DNA of 64,000 nt, from positions 397,448,119 to 397,512,118 of the forward strand of contig NC_053392.1 of the NCBI RefSeq assembly GCF_905171765.1, given 5' to 3'. The notes under the pieces were generated by a model that saw only the letters and a program-made list of their open reading frames with translations, was not told the origin of the DNA and did no database searches. Every line of letters begins with the position of its first letter. The stretch's first letter is position 1. The stretch comes from Bufo bufo (taxonomy: Eukaryota > Chordata > Amphibia > Anura > Bufonidae). Shown here in pieces: positions 19,764 through 31,098 of this stretch. A program made the translations under genes and the position numbers.

Positions 19764-20813
19764 TTAAGAACAGAACATGAAACACCATTATTTTTTTTTG
19801 CCTAAAAGTTACTTAGCTTTGTATACTTTGCTGACCAGATTAACAATGTGTTTGTTTTTTTTTTTAACATAAACTATGACAACCCCTTTAACCGCCTCCG
19901 GACCGCCTAACGCAGGATCGCGTTCCGGAGGCGGCCGATTCATTCCTCCTTCACGCGCCGACGCGAGATAACGCTCACAGCCGGCCCGCGCATGCGCATC
20001 ACGGGCCGGCAAAAGTTAGAGGACAAGTTAGTTAGTCATCAGCCTGCCAGCCAATGATAGTCGCTGGCAGGCTGATTATTTTCAAAAAAACGAATCACAA
20101 GCCAGTTAACACATTATATTTATAAATATAATGTGTTAAATGGCTTCTGTGCTCCTCTGCTGGTCCTTTTCGTCGGTTGGTCCCAGCAGAGGAGCACACA
20201 TCACTGTAAGTACACACCAACAGAACACTTAGCCCCAGATCACCCCAATTAACCCCTTGATCGCCCCTGTCAATCACCTAGTGAAAGGGAAAAAAGTGAT
20301 CAGTGTAAACTGTCACTTTTTTTTCCCACTAGTATTGACGGTTAGGTTTAGGATAGTTTAGGCCCCTTTGTTAGGCAGTTAGCGTCGGTTAGCGCCCAGC
20401 CCACCGCACCGCAGTCACTGATTCGCTGATTAGCATATCGCTAATCAGCATTGGTACTTTTATAGTATCTGTAAGTGATCAGAACTGATCACAGTCAGAT
20501 CTATAATAGTATTAGTGTCACCTTAGTTCGCCCACCAGCCAAAACGCAGTGTTTGCCCGATCAGGCCTGATCGGTCGCCAACAAGTGCGTTTACCCACGC
20601 CCGCCCCGCCGCAGTGACAAAAATATATATATATTTTTTATCACTGCACAATCACTTTACAAGCGCTTCGGCGATAAAAAAAAAAATACGTTTTTATATT
20701 TTTTAACAATCACAGCGGCTTCCGGTACTTCGCTAGCCTCCCATTTGTAAGACAGGCTTGCTTTTTTTTCTTGGGTAGTCTCAGGGAATGCCCCCTAAAA
20801 TTTAGTTGACCAA

Positions 20814-22730
20814 ATGGCAAATAAGGGGTATTCTTCTGAAGAGGCCTACAGGATTCTGACCCAGTAGGATGAGGAATGGGAACCCATATCTGACGAATCC
20901 AGCGGGTCAGAATACGAACCTGTAGAAAGCAGTGGCAGTCTGACCCAAAGTTCGGACGAGGAGGTTGAGGTCCCTGATACCACCAGGCGTACCCGGCCCC
21001 GTGTTGCTAGACCACAGGTTGTGCAGGATCCGCTTCAAGGGCAGCAGAGTGGGGCTGGCGCTGTCGGATTACGTGGTGAGGCATACACCAGTAGCGCAGC
21101 CCATCCTGGACCTAGTACCAGCACTGCCGTACAACATGGTGAAGTGGCGAGCACCAGAAGGGCAGTTGAAGCTGGTACGGTGGCACGTGCATTAGTTCCC
21201 CTGTCGCAGCCACCGCACAGACAGGCCCGTAGAGCCCCTAGAGTTCCTGAGGTGCTGGCAAACCCCGATTGGCAGCCCCCAACTTCAGCCGCACCAATAG
21301 TTCCCCGTTCACCGCCCAGTCTGGAGTTCGGGTTGAGACAGCTCAGATCGGTTCGGCACTGGGATTTTTTGAGCTGTTCTTGACTGCGGAGCTCTTGGAC
21401 TTAGTCGTGGCAGAAACAAATCGGTATGCCACTCAATTTATAGCCGCCAACCCGGGAAGCTTTTATGCCCAGTCTTTCCGGTGGAAACCCGTCCAAGTTT
21501 CCGAATTTAAAATTTTTCTGGGCCTTCTCCTCAACATGGTCCTAACAAAAAAGCATGAATTGCAGTCATATTGGTCCACGAACCCAATTCATCACATGCC
21601 CATGTTCTCTGCTGCCATGTCCAGGGCACGATTTGAGGCCATCCTGCGTTTCCTGCACTTTAGCGACAACAGCACCTCTCGTCCCAGAGGCCACCCAGCT
21701 TTTGATCGCCTCCACAAAATTCGGCCCCTCAGACCACCGTAACACCAAATTTGCAGATTTGTATACCCCTGAGCAAAACATCTGCATAGACGAGTCCGTT
21801 ATACATTTTACCGGGCGCCTTGGCTTCAAACAATACATCCCAAGCAAGCGCGCCCGGTATGGCGTCAAATTGTATAAGCTCTGTGAAAGGGCCACAGGCT
21901 ATACGCACAAATTTCGTGTCTATGAGGGTAAAGATCAGACTCTGGAGCCGGTCGGTTGCCCTGACTACCTGGTGTCACCCTTATTTGGCAAGGGGTACCA
22001 TCTTTATGTGGACAATTTTTACACAAGTGTACCCCTCTTCAGGCATTTGTTCCTAGAACAGATTGGCTGCTGTGGCACCGCGCGGCCTAGTCGCCGGGGC
22101 TTCCCCCAACGGCTCGTTACCACCCATCTTGCAAGGGGGGAGAGGGCTGCCTTGTGTAACGAAGAACTGCTCGCGGTGAAATGGAGAGACAAGCGTGACA
22201 TCTACATGCTCTCCTCCATTCACGCAGACATGACAATACAAATAGAACGGGCAACCAGTGTCATTGAAAAGCCCCTCTCAGTCCACGACTATAATTTGCT
22301 CATGGGAGAGGTGGACTTCAATGACCAGATGTTGGCTCCTTATTTAGTTTCCCGACGCACCAGACGCTGGTATGAGAAGGTGTCTGTATATTTGATTCAA
22401 TTGGCTGCATATAATAGTTTTGTTCTCTACAGTAAGGCTGGGAGAACAGGATCCTTCCTCAAATTTCAGGAAGAGATCATTGAGAAACTCCTGTATCCAG
22501 GAGGTTCCGTGGCCCCATCCACCAGTGTAGTGAGCCGTCTACACGAGCAACATTTCCCCAGTGTCGTTTCTGGTACCTTAACACAAGCGCCACCCCGAAA
22601 AAGATGTAGTGTCTGTGGCAGGAGTGGAATAAGGCGTGACACCCGCTATTTCTGTTCTGGCTGCTTTGACCACCCTGCCCTATGCTTAGGGGAGTGTTTC
22701 CGAAAGTACCACACACAGGTACACTATTAG
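20814..22730 (+). pseudogene. Decayed piggyBac transposase
   Basis: The presumed start MANKGYSSEEAYRILTQ at 20814 is cut by a TAG at 20865-20867, followed by an acidic region and a proline-rich region. The frame shifts near 21300 into the conserved core (SGVRVETAQ, LGFFELFLTAELLDL) and again near 21735-21745, after which it stays open. Catalytic aspartates expected for piggyBac are visible: CIDESVIHFTGR, YHLYVDNFYTS and EVDFNDQM. The C-terminal Cys-rich domain (CSVCGRSGIRRDTRYFCSGC) is complete. Intact transposases of this family cut and paste at TTAA; this one needs at least three corrections and is inactive. Its ends could still be mobilised in trans. Confidence 0.9.
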
Positions 22731-23937
22731 CATAGGGATTACGTTACACAGGGCTGTTAGGGCCTTTTCACTCACAGCTGCTGCAAACCTCTCCTTTCAC
22801 CTGGGACAAAGTGCATAATGTACTTCGTCACATCTCTGGGCGATTTGCGCTTTGCACATTGTCCCATGGGGAAGGAGAGGTTTGTCCTATAAAAAGGTAA
22901 AAAAAAAAAAAAAAGTTAATGTTCTGTTCAAAAAGTTTAATAAAGTTTATAAAAGTTAATGTTCCGTTCAAATGTTATATAAGGTTAATGTTAATAAATT
23001 TATTGCGTTGCGGCCTGTTTTTTTCTTTTTTTTTACCTTCTAGGTGGACCAACCGATGAACGAGCTGCAGCACTGATGTGCATTCTGACAGAAGCATTGC
23101 GCTGCTGTCCGATTACACAAAAGTCTGTGTATGCGGCGCTGCAAGACGAGATTTCTCCTCTGCAGTAAAAAAAGATACGTTTGCCGAGGCATATGAGCTG
23201 AGGGGCAGTGTTCATATGCTTTGGCAAACACTTTGTATATATAAAAAAAAAAAAAATCCCGGCAATGATTTATTCATCCACATCGATTGATGTGAATGGA
23301 GAAATCAGGTTTGGGTTTGCCAGGGCATACGGGCTAAGTGGGTTTGGATGTTGGGCGGAGCTCCTATGTCCTGGCAGACGCCTTTCCCCTCCTTTTTTCT
23401 TTTTGGCAGAGATTTTTTCATCCACATTGATCGATGCGAATGAAGAAATCTGTGCCGTTCATTTTTTCTTTCAGCCCAGAGGCTGAACGGAAAAAAAATA
23501 TCTCATTACCCGTATGCTCAATATAAGGAGAATAGCAGAAACTCCTAATGCTGGCCATACATGTAATGATTGTGGAGACCCTCAAATGCCAGGGCAGTAC
23601 AAACACCCCACAAATGACCCCATTTTGGAAAGTAGACACCCCAAGGTATTCGCTGAGGGGCATATTGAGTCCATGAAAGATTGAAATTTTTGTCCCAAGT
23701 TAGCGGAAAGGGAGACTGAGAAAAAAAAAATAAAAAATCTATTTAAGCTAACTTGTGCCAAAAAAAAAAAATCTTCTATGAACTCGCCATGCCCCTCATG
23801 GAATACCTTGGGGTGTCTTCTTTCCAAAATGGGGTCACATGTGGGGTATTTATACTGCCCTGGCATTTTAGGGGCCCTAAAGCGTGAGAAGAAGAAGTCT
23901 GGAATCCAAATGTCTAAAAATGCCATCCTAAAAGGAA
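22731..23937 (+). other. piggyBac 3' non-coding region, proximal part
   Basis: Contains an A run at about 22900-22915 and blocks such as tccaaaatggggtca that recur in the relative at 46600-47400. No second ORF has recognisable motifs. Confidence 0.6.
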
Positions 23938-24255
23938 TTTGGGCCCCTTTGCCCACCTAGGCTGCAAAAAAGTGTCACACATGTGGTATCGCCGTACTCG
24001 GGAGAAGTAGGGCAATGTGTTTTGGGGTGTCTTTTTACATATACCCATGCTGGGTGAGAAATCTCTCTAAAATGACAACTTTGTATTAAAAAAAAAAATG
24101 GGAAAAGTTGACTTTTAGAGAGATATTTCTCTCACCCAGCATGGGTATATGTAAAAATACACCCCAAAACACATTGCCCTACTTCTTCTGAGGACGGCGA
24201 TACCACATGTGTGACACTTTTTTGCAGACTAGGTGGGCAAAGGGGCCCAAATTCT
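23938..24255. repeat. Palindrome of about 320 bp in piggyBac 3' region
   Basis: Two arms of about 155 bp mirror each other around an A-rich centre near 24095. The left arm reads tttgggcccctttgcccacc through catatacccatgctgggtga; the right arm returns through the inverse to ggtgggcaaaggggcccaaa. The same structure recurs in diverged form at about 46750-47055 in the deletion derivative. Confidence 0.8.
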
Positions 24256-25091
24256 AAAGAGCACCTTTACGATTTCACAGGGCATTTTTAACACATTTGG
24301 ATTTCAAACTACTTCTCACGCATTAGGGCCCCTCAAATGCCAGGGCAGTATAACTACCCCACAAGTGACCCCATTTTGGAAAGAAGACACCCCAAGGTAT
24401 TTCGTGATGGGCATAGTGAGTTCATGGAAGTTTTTATTTTTTGTCACAAGTTAGTGGAATATGAGACTTTGTAAGAAAAAAATAAATAAAAATGATTTTC
24501 CGCTAACTTGTGACAAAAAATAAAAAGTTCTATGAACTCACTATGCCCATCAGCGAATACCTTAGGGTGTCTACTTTCCGAAATGGGGTCATTTGTCGGG
24601 TGTTTCTACTGTCTGGCCATTGTAGAACCTCAGGAAACATGACAGGTGCTCAGAAAGTCAGAGCTGCTTCAAAATGCGGAAATTCACATTTTGTACCATA
24701 GTTTGTAAACGCTATAACTTTTGCGCAAACCAATAAATATACATTTATTGCATTTTTTTTATCAAAGACATGTAGAACAATAAATTGAGAAATTTATATC
24801 TAAATGTAGTTTTATTTGAAAAATTTTACAACTGAAAGTGAAAAATGTCATTTTTTGCAAAAAAAATTTAAATCAAACTGTAAATTTCGATTAATAACAA
24901 AAAAAGTAAAAAATGTCAGCAGCAATGAAATACCACCAAATGAAAGCTCTATTAGTGAGAAGAAAAGGAGGTAAAATTCATTTGGGTGGTAAGTTGTATG
25001 ACCGAGCAATAAACCGTGAAAGTAGTGTAGTGCAGAATTTTAAAAAGTGGTCTGGTCATTAAGGGGGTTTAAGCTAGGGGAGCTGAGGTGG
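24256..25091 (+). other. piggyBac 3' non-coding region, distal part
   Basis: Continues with inverted copies of tccaaaatggggtca-type blocks (about 24360-24610), then AT-rich sequence up to the terminal GAGGTGG. It is collinear with about 47400-47846. Confidence 0.65.
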
Positions 25092-25095
25092 TTAA

Positions 25096-27013
25096 AGAGA
25101 TTCTGTCACCAGAATTAACGCTATAGCGATATTTATATGTGCCCATCAGTCTCCTTGCTGTGTTTAAAATGATCCCACTGTTACTGCTCTGGGTGTGTGT
25201 TAGATTCTTATAAAAAACTATCTTATTGATAAGTAAATTACCTTGGTCAGGAGCCCAAGGGGTTGTCCCACATCTGTTGGAGCCCAGCCGCACCCATCGA
25301 TCCGGAGCCCTGCACCGCCTACCACTTAATTTATTCACTCCACTTGCCCTGACGTAATTTCTTCTCAGTGCCGTAGTGTCGCACAGGCGCCGTGGAAACT
25401 GTAGTCTGCGCCCGTGCGGACTACTGGCACCGGCTTAGACGAGTCAACTGCGCATGCGCTGTCTCCCTTTTCCGGTGCGCAGGGAGCCTGCGCATGCGCT
25501 GTTGACTCGTCTGCATGGGCTTGAAATGAGAGCCTGGCTTCTGCTGTAATGGCGCGGACTGGCCGAAGTGCCAATCTGGACCATTTAACCCCTTAGATGC
25601 TGCAATCAATAGTGACCTCAGCATCTAAGTAGTTTAGCGGGAAGGAGCTCCCTCTTTCTTGGCATGGCAGCCTGGGGTCTAATGAAGGCTCCAGGCCTGC
25701 TTGCAGCGTATCCATCAGGCTGTGCCTCAGTGGTGCAGCCTGCTGGTGATAATTAGCACTGACTGTATAATACTCTGCATACTCAGTAAGATTCAATAGT
25801 AGATCAATAATCAAAAGATCACCAGTTAAAGGAAATGGTAAAGTAAATGGTTAAAAAGTTTGATTACAGTAAATAAAACATTTCCAAGTAAGGGACTATA
25901 ATGGGAATTGGCAGAGATGAGCCCGCTCCCTAGAATAAATGCCAGGATTCGGCCAGTCAAAAATTACTGCATAGGTTCTTTGTCTGGCCTAATCCTGGCA
26001 TTTATGTTGGGGAGCAGTGGGATAGCCGCGAGTTCCCATTATACGCAATGTGTCTGGTAGGCACGAGGATCCAAAGGATTCCGTATCTGCCTGCCAGATT
26101 GTGTCACGTGAAAGAATCCACAAAAAAAGGGAATAAAAAGCTATCAAAATGTGTTAAGTACCCCAAAATGATAACAATGAAAAACTACAAGAAGTCCTCA
26201 AACAGCTCTGTAACTATGGGTCCTGAGGTGCAGTGATGCAAAAACAATTTTCTTTATTAAAGAAGGTTTTTATTGTGCAAAAGTAGTAAAACATACCGTA
26301 CTTGGTATTCCTGTAATCACACAGAGAATAATGTTATTTATATTATTTTTTGGGCTGAGAAAGGAATGCTATACAACGTAAAATTTTTAGGCTGACCTCC
26401 CCTTTCCATATGTTTTGATCCACGCGACAGAGATGCAGCGGTGGTCATGCAGTTATCTGGAGGGACGCATGTGCCAGGGAGCAGGTAAAGTATCGTCTAT
26501 AGGAGGGGCCCGGGCATTGCATGGGGTATTTGTGCTATTGGATAAGTCCTTTAATAAACGTTAACCGGCAAGTTATGTGTACCCCAAAATGTGCCATTAA
26601 AAATTACAACTTATCCCGCAAAAAACAAGCCCTTATACAGCTACATTGACGGAAGAATGGAAAAAAAAAACTTTAGCTATATAATAAAACTAGACATTAA
26701 GCCAGTTACAATAATGGGCGCTAGAACAGTAGTTCTTTCTTTCTCTTAGAGATTGTTTTTTAACGCTGATTTTCCAGTTCTTGTATAGATCTATTTGCTC
26801 TTCTGAGTCTCTTTTCTATATGTGAGCAGCTCTAGAATCCGAAATCCTAAAGGCCTAAAAGGGAAATCTGTTGACACTTATTTGCCACAGATCAGACATC
26901 GCTTAAACAATGCTGTGAGAGATGTACAAGAAGTTTGGGAATGAAGCCAAACATATAAAAAAAAATAAAAAAAAAGCGTTTCACACCAACAATATTTAGG
27001 TTACAGGAGTTAC
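25096..27013. other. TAB2 5' intron with old repeats
   Basis: Includes a repeat-like start (gattctgtcaccagaattaacg) at about 25098, a short palindrome around gaataaatgccaggattcgg (about 25895-26045), and a 26120-26340 segment (tgtgttaagtaccccaaaat) related to the L1 target repeat at 30020 and 39230. No coding exon was recognised. Confidence 0.4.
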
Positions 27014-27060
27014 CTCAAGTGCCCTTGTAGACTTTCAGATCTGTGTCCTCACCGCATTTT
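27014..27060 (-). other. TAB2: Candidate 47-nt 5' UTR exon of TAB2
   Basis: On the minus strand a near-ideal branch site (tactaat) and polypyrimidine acceptor (ttttctttctcctgcttgcag) precede a 47-nt segment that ends CTTGAG followed by the donor gtaactcc. The segment contains ATG CGG TGA, a two-codon uORF. Gene, strand and order fit an upstream non-coding exon of TAB2, but this rests on splice signals alone. Confidence 0.5.
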
Positions 27061-27855
27061 CTGCAAGCAGGAGAAAGAAAATACTGAGATTAGTAATAAT
27101 TTAGAATATACATTGGAGAAGACTATTGGGCCAGATTTATCATTAAAATACATCACTTTTGTGGTGTGCAAAAGTTGCAAGCTGCCCGTTTTTCCCCAAA
27201 ATTTTTGTGCAAATGGAGTCTGACGGCCTTGCCAATTTCATGATGTGGGGGCGGGGCGGGGCTACCTTCTACGCACGTTTTCTGGCATAGTACGCATATA
27301 AATCTATGCCAGCCCTGGATCAGTACATGGACTGGCCGCTGTTGTGCCTAATTACCATAGACCAGCGTATGATAAGTCTCTCCCCTCCCCCCCACTGAAT
27401 CAAACTTCTTTACCAAAGTAAATGTATTAAACTTGCCATTACGTATGCACGGGAGGAGTAGACAAATTATTAGCACAACTATAGGAGATCAACAGAAAGA
27501 AAACTAGAGTCTGACATCAGGAGCAAATTGCCAGGGTCACCGACTACATGGTTCTTTTAATTTTTCGTCTCCTATATTAAAGAAAGGGATTTTTTCCAGT
27601 TCTAAATACTGTCATGTAACATGGATACAGTCTAGCTTTTGCTGTAAGACCATCATGAAATAAATACAATCTAAAAGATGCCCATAAAAGTTGGTAAAAC
27701 AAACCAAGTGTCAACGAAGAATGCTGTTGCTAAACTGCAAAAGAATAAAACTGCAAAATAAAAATGGCAAAAACATGGCACAGTGAGTGCATGTACCGGT
27801 ATATACAGTACGTACATGTGTGTGTTTGCAGGCTGTAGTAAGTTTTGTTCATGTA
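27061..27855. other. Upstream intron sequence with old repeat
   Basis: Contains gggccagatttatcattaaa at about 27129, which looks like the start of a dispersed repeat. No exon or ORF with motifs was seen. Confidence 0.4.
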
Positions 27856-27858
27856 AAA

Positions 27859-28121
27859 CCTCATTCACGCGTCTGTGTCCGTGCATAAATCCGTGAAAAG
27901 GTGGTCAGTGATGCCTCCGTGATGGATCCATGTTGGGTCTGTGTGTCATCTGTAGTTTTCACGTACCAATAGACTATACTGTGAGTAATGTATCCGCGAA
28001 CACGGACAAATAAAGCATGCATCTGTGCTAAAAACACAGACAGTGGTAAAACACTGATGTGTGAATACACATGAAAATGGATGGGCATGTGTATGTGGAG
28101 AACACCAACATGTGAATGAGG
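27859..28121. mobile_element. Degenerate MITE
   Basis: Inverted ends CCTCATTCAC and GTGAATGAGG enclose a non-coding body with repeated gtgt/gtccgtg motifs. TTA follows the right end. The target duplication is imperfect, so the call is moderate. Confidence 0.5.
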
Positions 28122-28425
28122 CTTAAGGCTGGTTTTTTTTCTCTCATTTCATGTAAACATATGACAATTGTTAAACAGTTGCCTCGGACAGACTGCAAAA
28201 AGTGGCATCCGTCCAATAGGGTTCCATTATAAAAAATAAAAAAAACGTTGACTTTTTTTTGCTGGACTCTGCCAATGTATATGATAAACAAACGGCCCAG
28301 TCTAGGTGCCGCATGGGTCTCACAGAAGAACTGTGATCCTGCTCTAACAGCCTGGACCAGCAGCAGCACAGATCCAGGTCATTTAACCCCTTTCATGCCG
28401 CCAGCAATAGCGCCAGTGGCATGTA

Positions 28426-30032
28426 AGTAGAGTTGCACCGGGTATAGAAGTTTTGATACCCAATCAACACTTTTAGATCTGGATTGATACGATACCAGTC
28501 TTACTATTTAACGATACTAGGCTGTGCTGATGCGCAGCCTAGTATCTGTTAGAGAACATGGCCCGCGCTGCGCCCTCCCCCCTGTGCCGCTGGTGCCACC
28601 AATGGGAGTTTAGTACTGCGGAGGAACTGTGGCGGGTTATTTGCCGGGGATCGCAACGCCATGTCATAGAGGGCGGGTGCCGGGTATGTGATACCGCCGT
28701 CGGCAACCGCTGCCTACACTTAAATTAATGTGTTAATTAATCATCGGTGGGGCAGTGACACCCCCCCCCCCCCCAAGTATTATAACTATTATAATCATTG
28801 GTGGCACAGTGGCCACAGGGTCCCCTACCCTCCTCACTGGTGGCAGTGGCAGCTTCCGATCGGAGCCCTAGCAGTGAAATTGCGGGGCTCCGATCGGTTA
28901 CCATGGCAGACAGGACGCTACTGAAGCCCTGGCTGCCATAGTAAGCTCCCCGCTGCTGTGTGTACTGTGCACAGGGCAGCAGTGAGAGGGTAAGATCCTA
29001 TTCACCATAATAGATCTCTATCAGGGTGAATAGCACAGGTTCTAGCTCTATTCACCATAATAGATCTCTATCAGGGTGTTAAGATCCCAGGTTCTAGCTC
29101 TAAGGGTTCATTCACACGTCCGTAACGTGTTTTGCGGATCCACAAAACACGGACACAGAAAGGTGTGTTCCGCATCGCCGGCAGTAATCGAATATGGCTA
29201 TTCTTGTCCGCAATTGTGGACAAGAATAGGACATGTTCTATTTTTTTAGGGAACGGAAACGCAGACCCGGAAGTGCGGGTCCACATCTCTGGAGCCGGGC
29301 CGCACATCGTGCGGCCTCATAGAAATGAATGGGTCCGCAATTCCATTCTGCAAAATGCGGAACGAAATTGCGGACGTGTGAATGGGGCCTAATAGTTAGA
29401 AAGTAAAATCGTAAAAAAAAACAAACAAACACCAAAATGCTAAAAAAAAAAAAAAAAAAAAAAAAAGTTTCAAATCGCCCCCTTTCCCAATTTCACATAT
29501 AAAACACATTAAAAAAAATAAAAATGACATATCGCCACGCACAAAAAAGTGTGAGCTTCTAAAAGTCTCCCATTCGGTGAAAGCCATAACTGGGGGAAAA
29601 AATTATTTTTTTTAAAACTGCGTGATTCGCCAGGAAGTCCTAGTTGGCCAGGCCCTGCTGGTGGATGTCAGTTACTGACAGTAAAATACATTGCACGGCT
29701 TGAACAGTGCAAAGTATTTTAGAAGCGATCCAAAAAGACTGCCTATTAAAATCCCCTTGTGGGACTATTAAATGGTTAAAAAGGGGAAAAAATGTTTTAG
29801 GTAAAAAAAAATAAAATAAAAAAATACCCCAAAAATTCAATTTTCCATAAAAAAAAATAAATAAAAATAAACTAATGGAAAATATAGCAAAAATAAAAAT
29901 CTCCATATATTTGGTATTGCGGTGTCCACAACTATCCGCCCTAAACAATGAATGTAATTTATCACATACAAAAAAAAGACAGCAGTTTTTTGCTTATTTG
30001 GCAGAAAACGAAAATGGGAATAATAAGCAATC
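28426..30032. repeat. hAT-like non-autonomous module, interrupted
   Basis: About 28840-29100 (gatcggagccc, gctccgatcggttaccatgg, atagatctctatcagggtga) is shared with the hAT elements at 44681-45864 and 55891-57222. The left end near 28430 reads agagttgcaccgggtataga. A MITE inserted at 29104-29389, after which the body resumes (taatagttagaaagta). The right end was not resolved before the L1 insertion at 30048. Confidence 0.55.
29104..29389. mobile_element. MITE with TAA target duplication
   Basis: Imperfect inverted ends GGGTTCATTCACACGTCCG and CGGACGTGTGAATGGGGCC, flanked by TAA (29101-29103 and 29390-29392). Internal sequence resembles the MITE at 14991-15223. Confidence 0.8.
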
Positions 30033-30047
30033 AAAAAAAGTGTTATG

Positions 30048-31096
30048 GGGGGGGGGCGGAGCTAGCTGCAGAGCTGAATAGACGCAGCCTGAAAGAGCTC
30101 TGAGCAGAAAAAGATTATAACACGACATCTTGTAGGATGACAGGCCGAACTGGATGGACAAATGTCTTTTTTCGGCCTTATGTACTATGTTACTATGTTA
30201 TCTCTGCCAAATCTGAACGGATCATCCTGAAAACCTCAAGCCCTGCAAGCACCGGACTTTATTTGGGCGCTTAACCGGGACTCAGGAGCCGTTCCCCAGC
30301 GGCTGCCTGTAATTTTGCCGCCAGCAACACCAGCGATCTGCATTGCCTTATACTGGGCAAGGATTCTGCATAATAAGGACTCTGCTAAATAAGAGCGCTA
30401 CTCTCCCCGGGATCTAAATTCAAAAGAGACCGGCGAAAGAAGATCCGGCCGTGAGGGAGCTGAAGCCGGCAGAGAGAAATTAGTTCCGTCGCTTCAAGTC
30501 TGCAGTGCTCTGCAGAATAATTGCGATCAAGACAGTTACCGGAACCAGCGATCAGTAAGAAGACACCACGAAAACCCTAAGGTCAATGTGTGAATTTGCA
30601 AGACACAGGTCGCGATCTAGACCGGAGAAAGAAGTTCCGGCCGGAGCTTCAGCCGGTTAATAAGAAAAGAAAAGAAAAGAAAAGAAAAGAAAAGAAGAAG
30701 AGTATCACTGCGCTTGTTGCGTCCGGCTGCCAGCGATTTCTCTGTCAAGTGCTGGCAAGACTGTACTGGTCTCAGTGCAAGGCACACTAGGGTGAAATTC
30801 ACATGCCCAACACTTGCTCCTCAGTTCTTAGCCATTTATAAAGATTAGAGCCGGGACCCGAACTTTTGATTAAGCCACGCCTCCAACCCGAACAGTCTAT
30901 TCGATTTTTCATTAGATTTTTTGATTTTATTCGATTTTTTTTTCTTCTCTCTTTTGATTTATCATTCGATTTTTCAACTTAAGCACTATCTTAAAATCAA
31001 TGACTCTGCTCATCCTAGCAGCTGTTAAAGGAGGCAGAATAAACAGTGGGAACCTATTATGAAACTGTCAAATTGATTGCTTCAGTGACCACAACA
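30048..31096 (+). other. LINE 5' UTR
   Basis: Non-coding leader. It includes a segment at 30115-30200 ending in tactatgttactatgtta, which resembles the 3' tail of a CR1/L2-type LINE or SINE and may be a small older insertion. An (aaaag)n run lies at 30660-30696. Confidence 0.55.
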
Positions 31097-31098
31097 TA

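Larger units (their letters stand above)
19892..25091 (+). mobile_element. piggyBac element with TTAA target sites
   Basis: Flanked by TTAA at 19888-19891 and 25092-25095, with short imperfect inverted termini CCGCCTCC and GAGGTGG. It holds a decayed transposase gene (20814-22730) and a 2.3-kb non-coding right part with nested palindromes. A shorter relative with the same ends lies at 44660-47846. It sits in a TAB2 5' intron. Confidence 0.88.
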
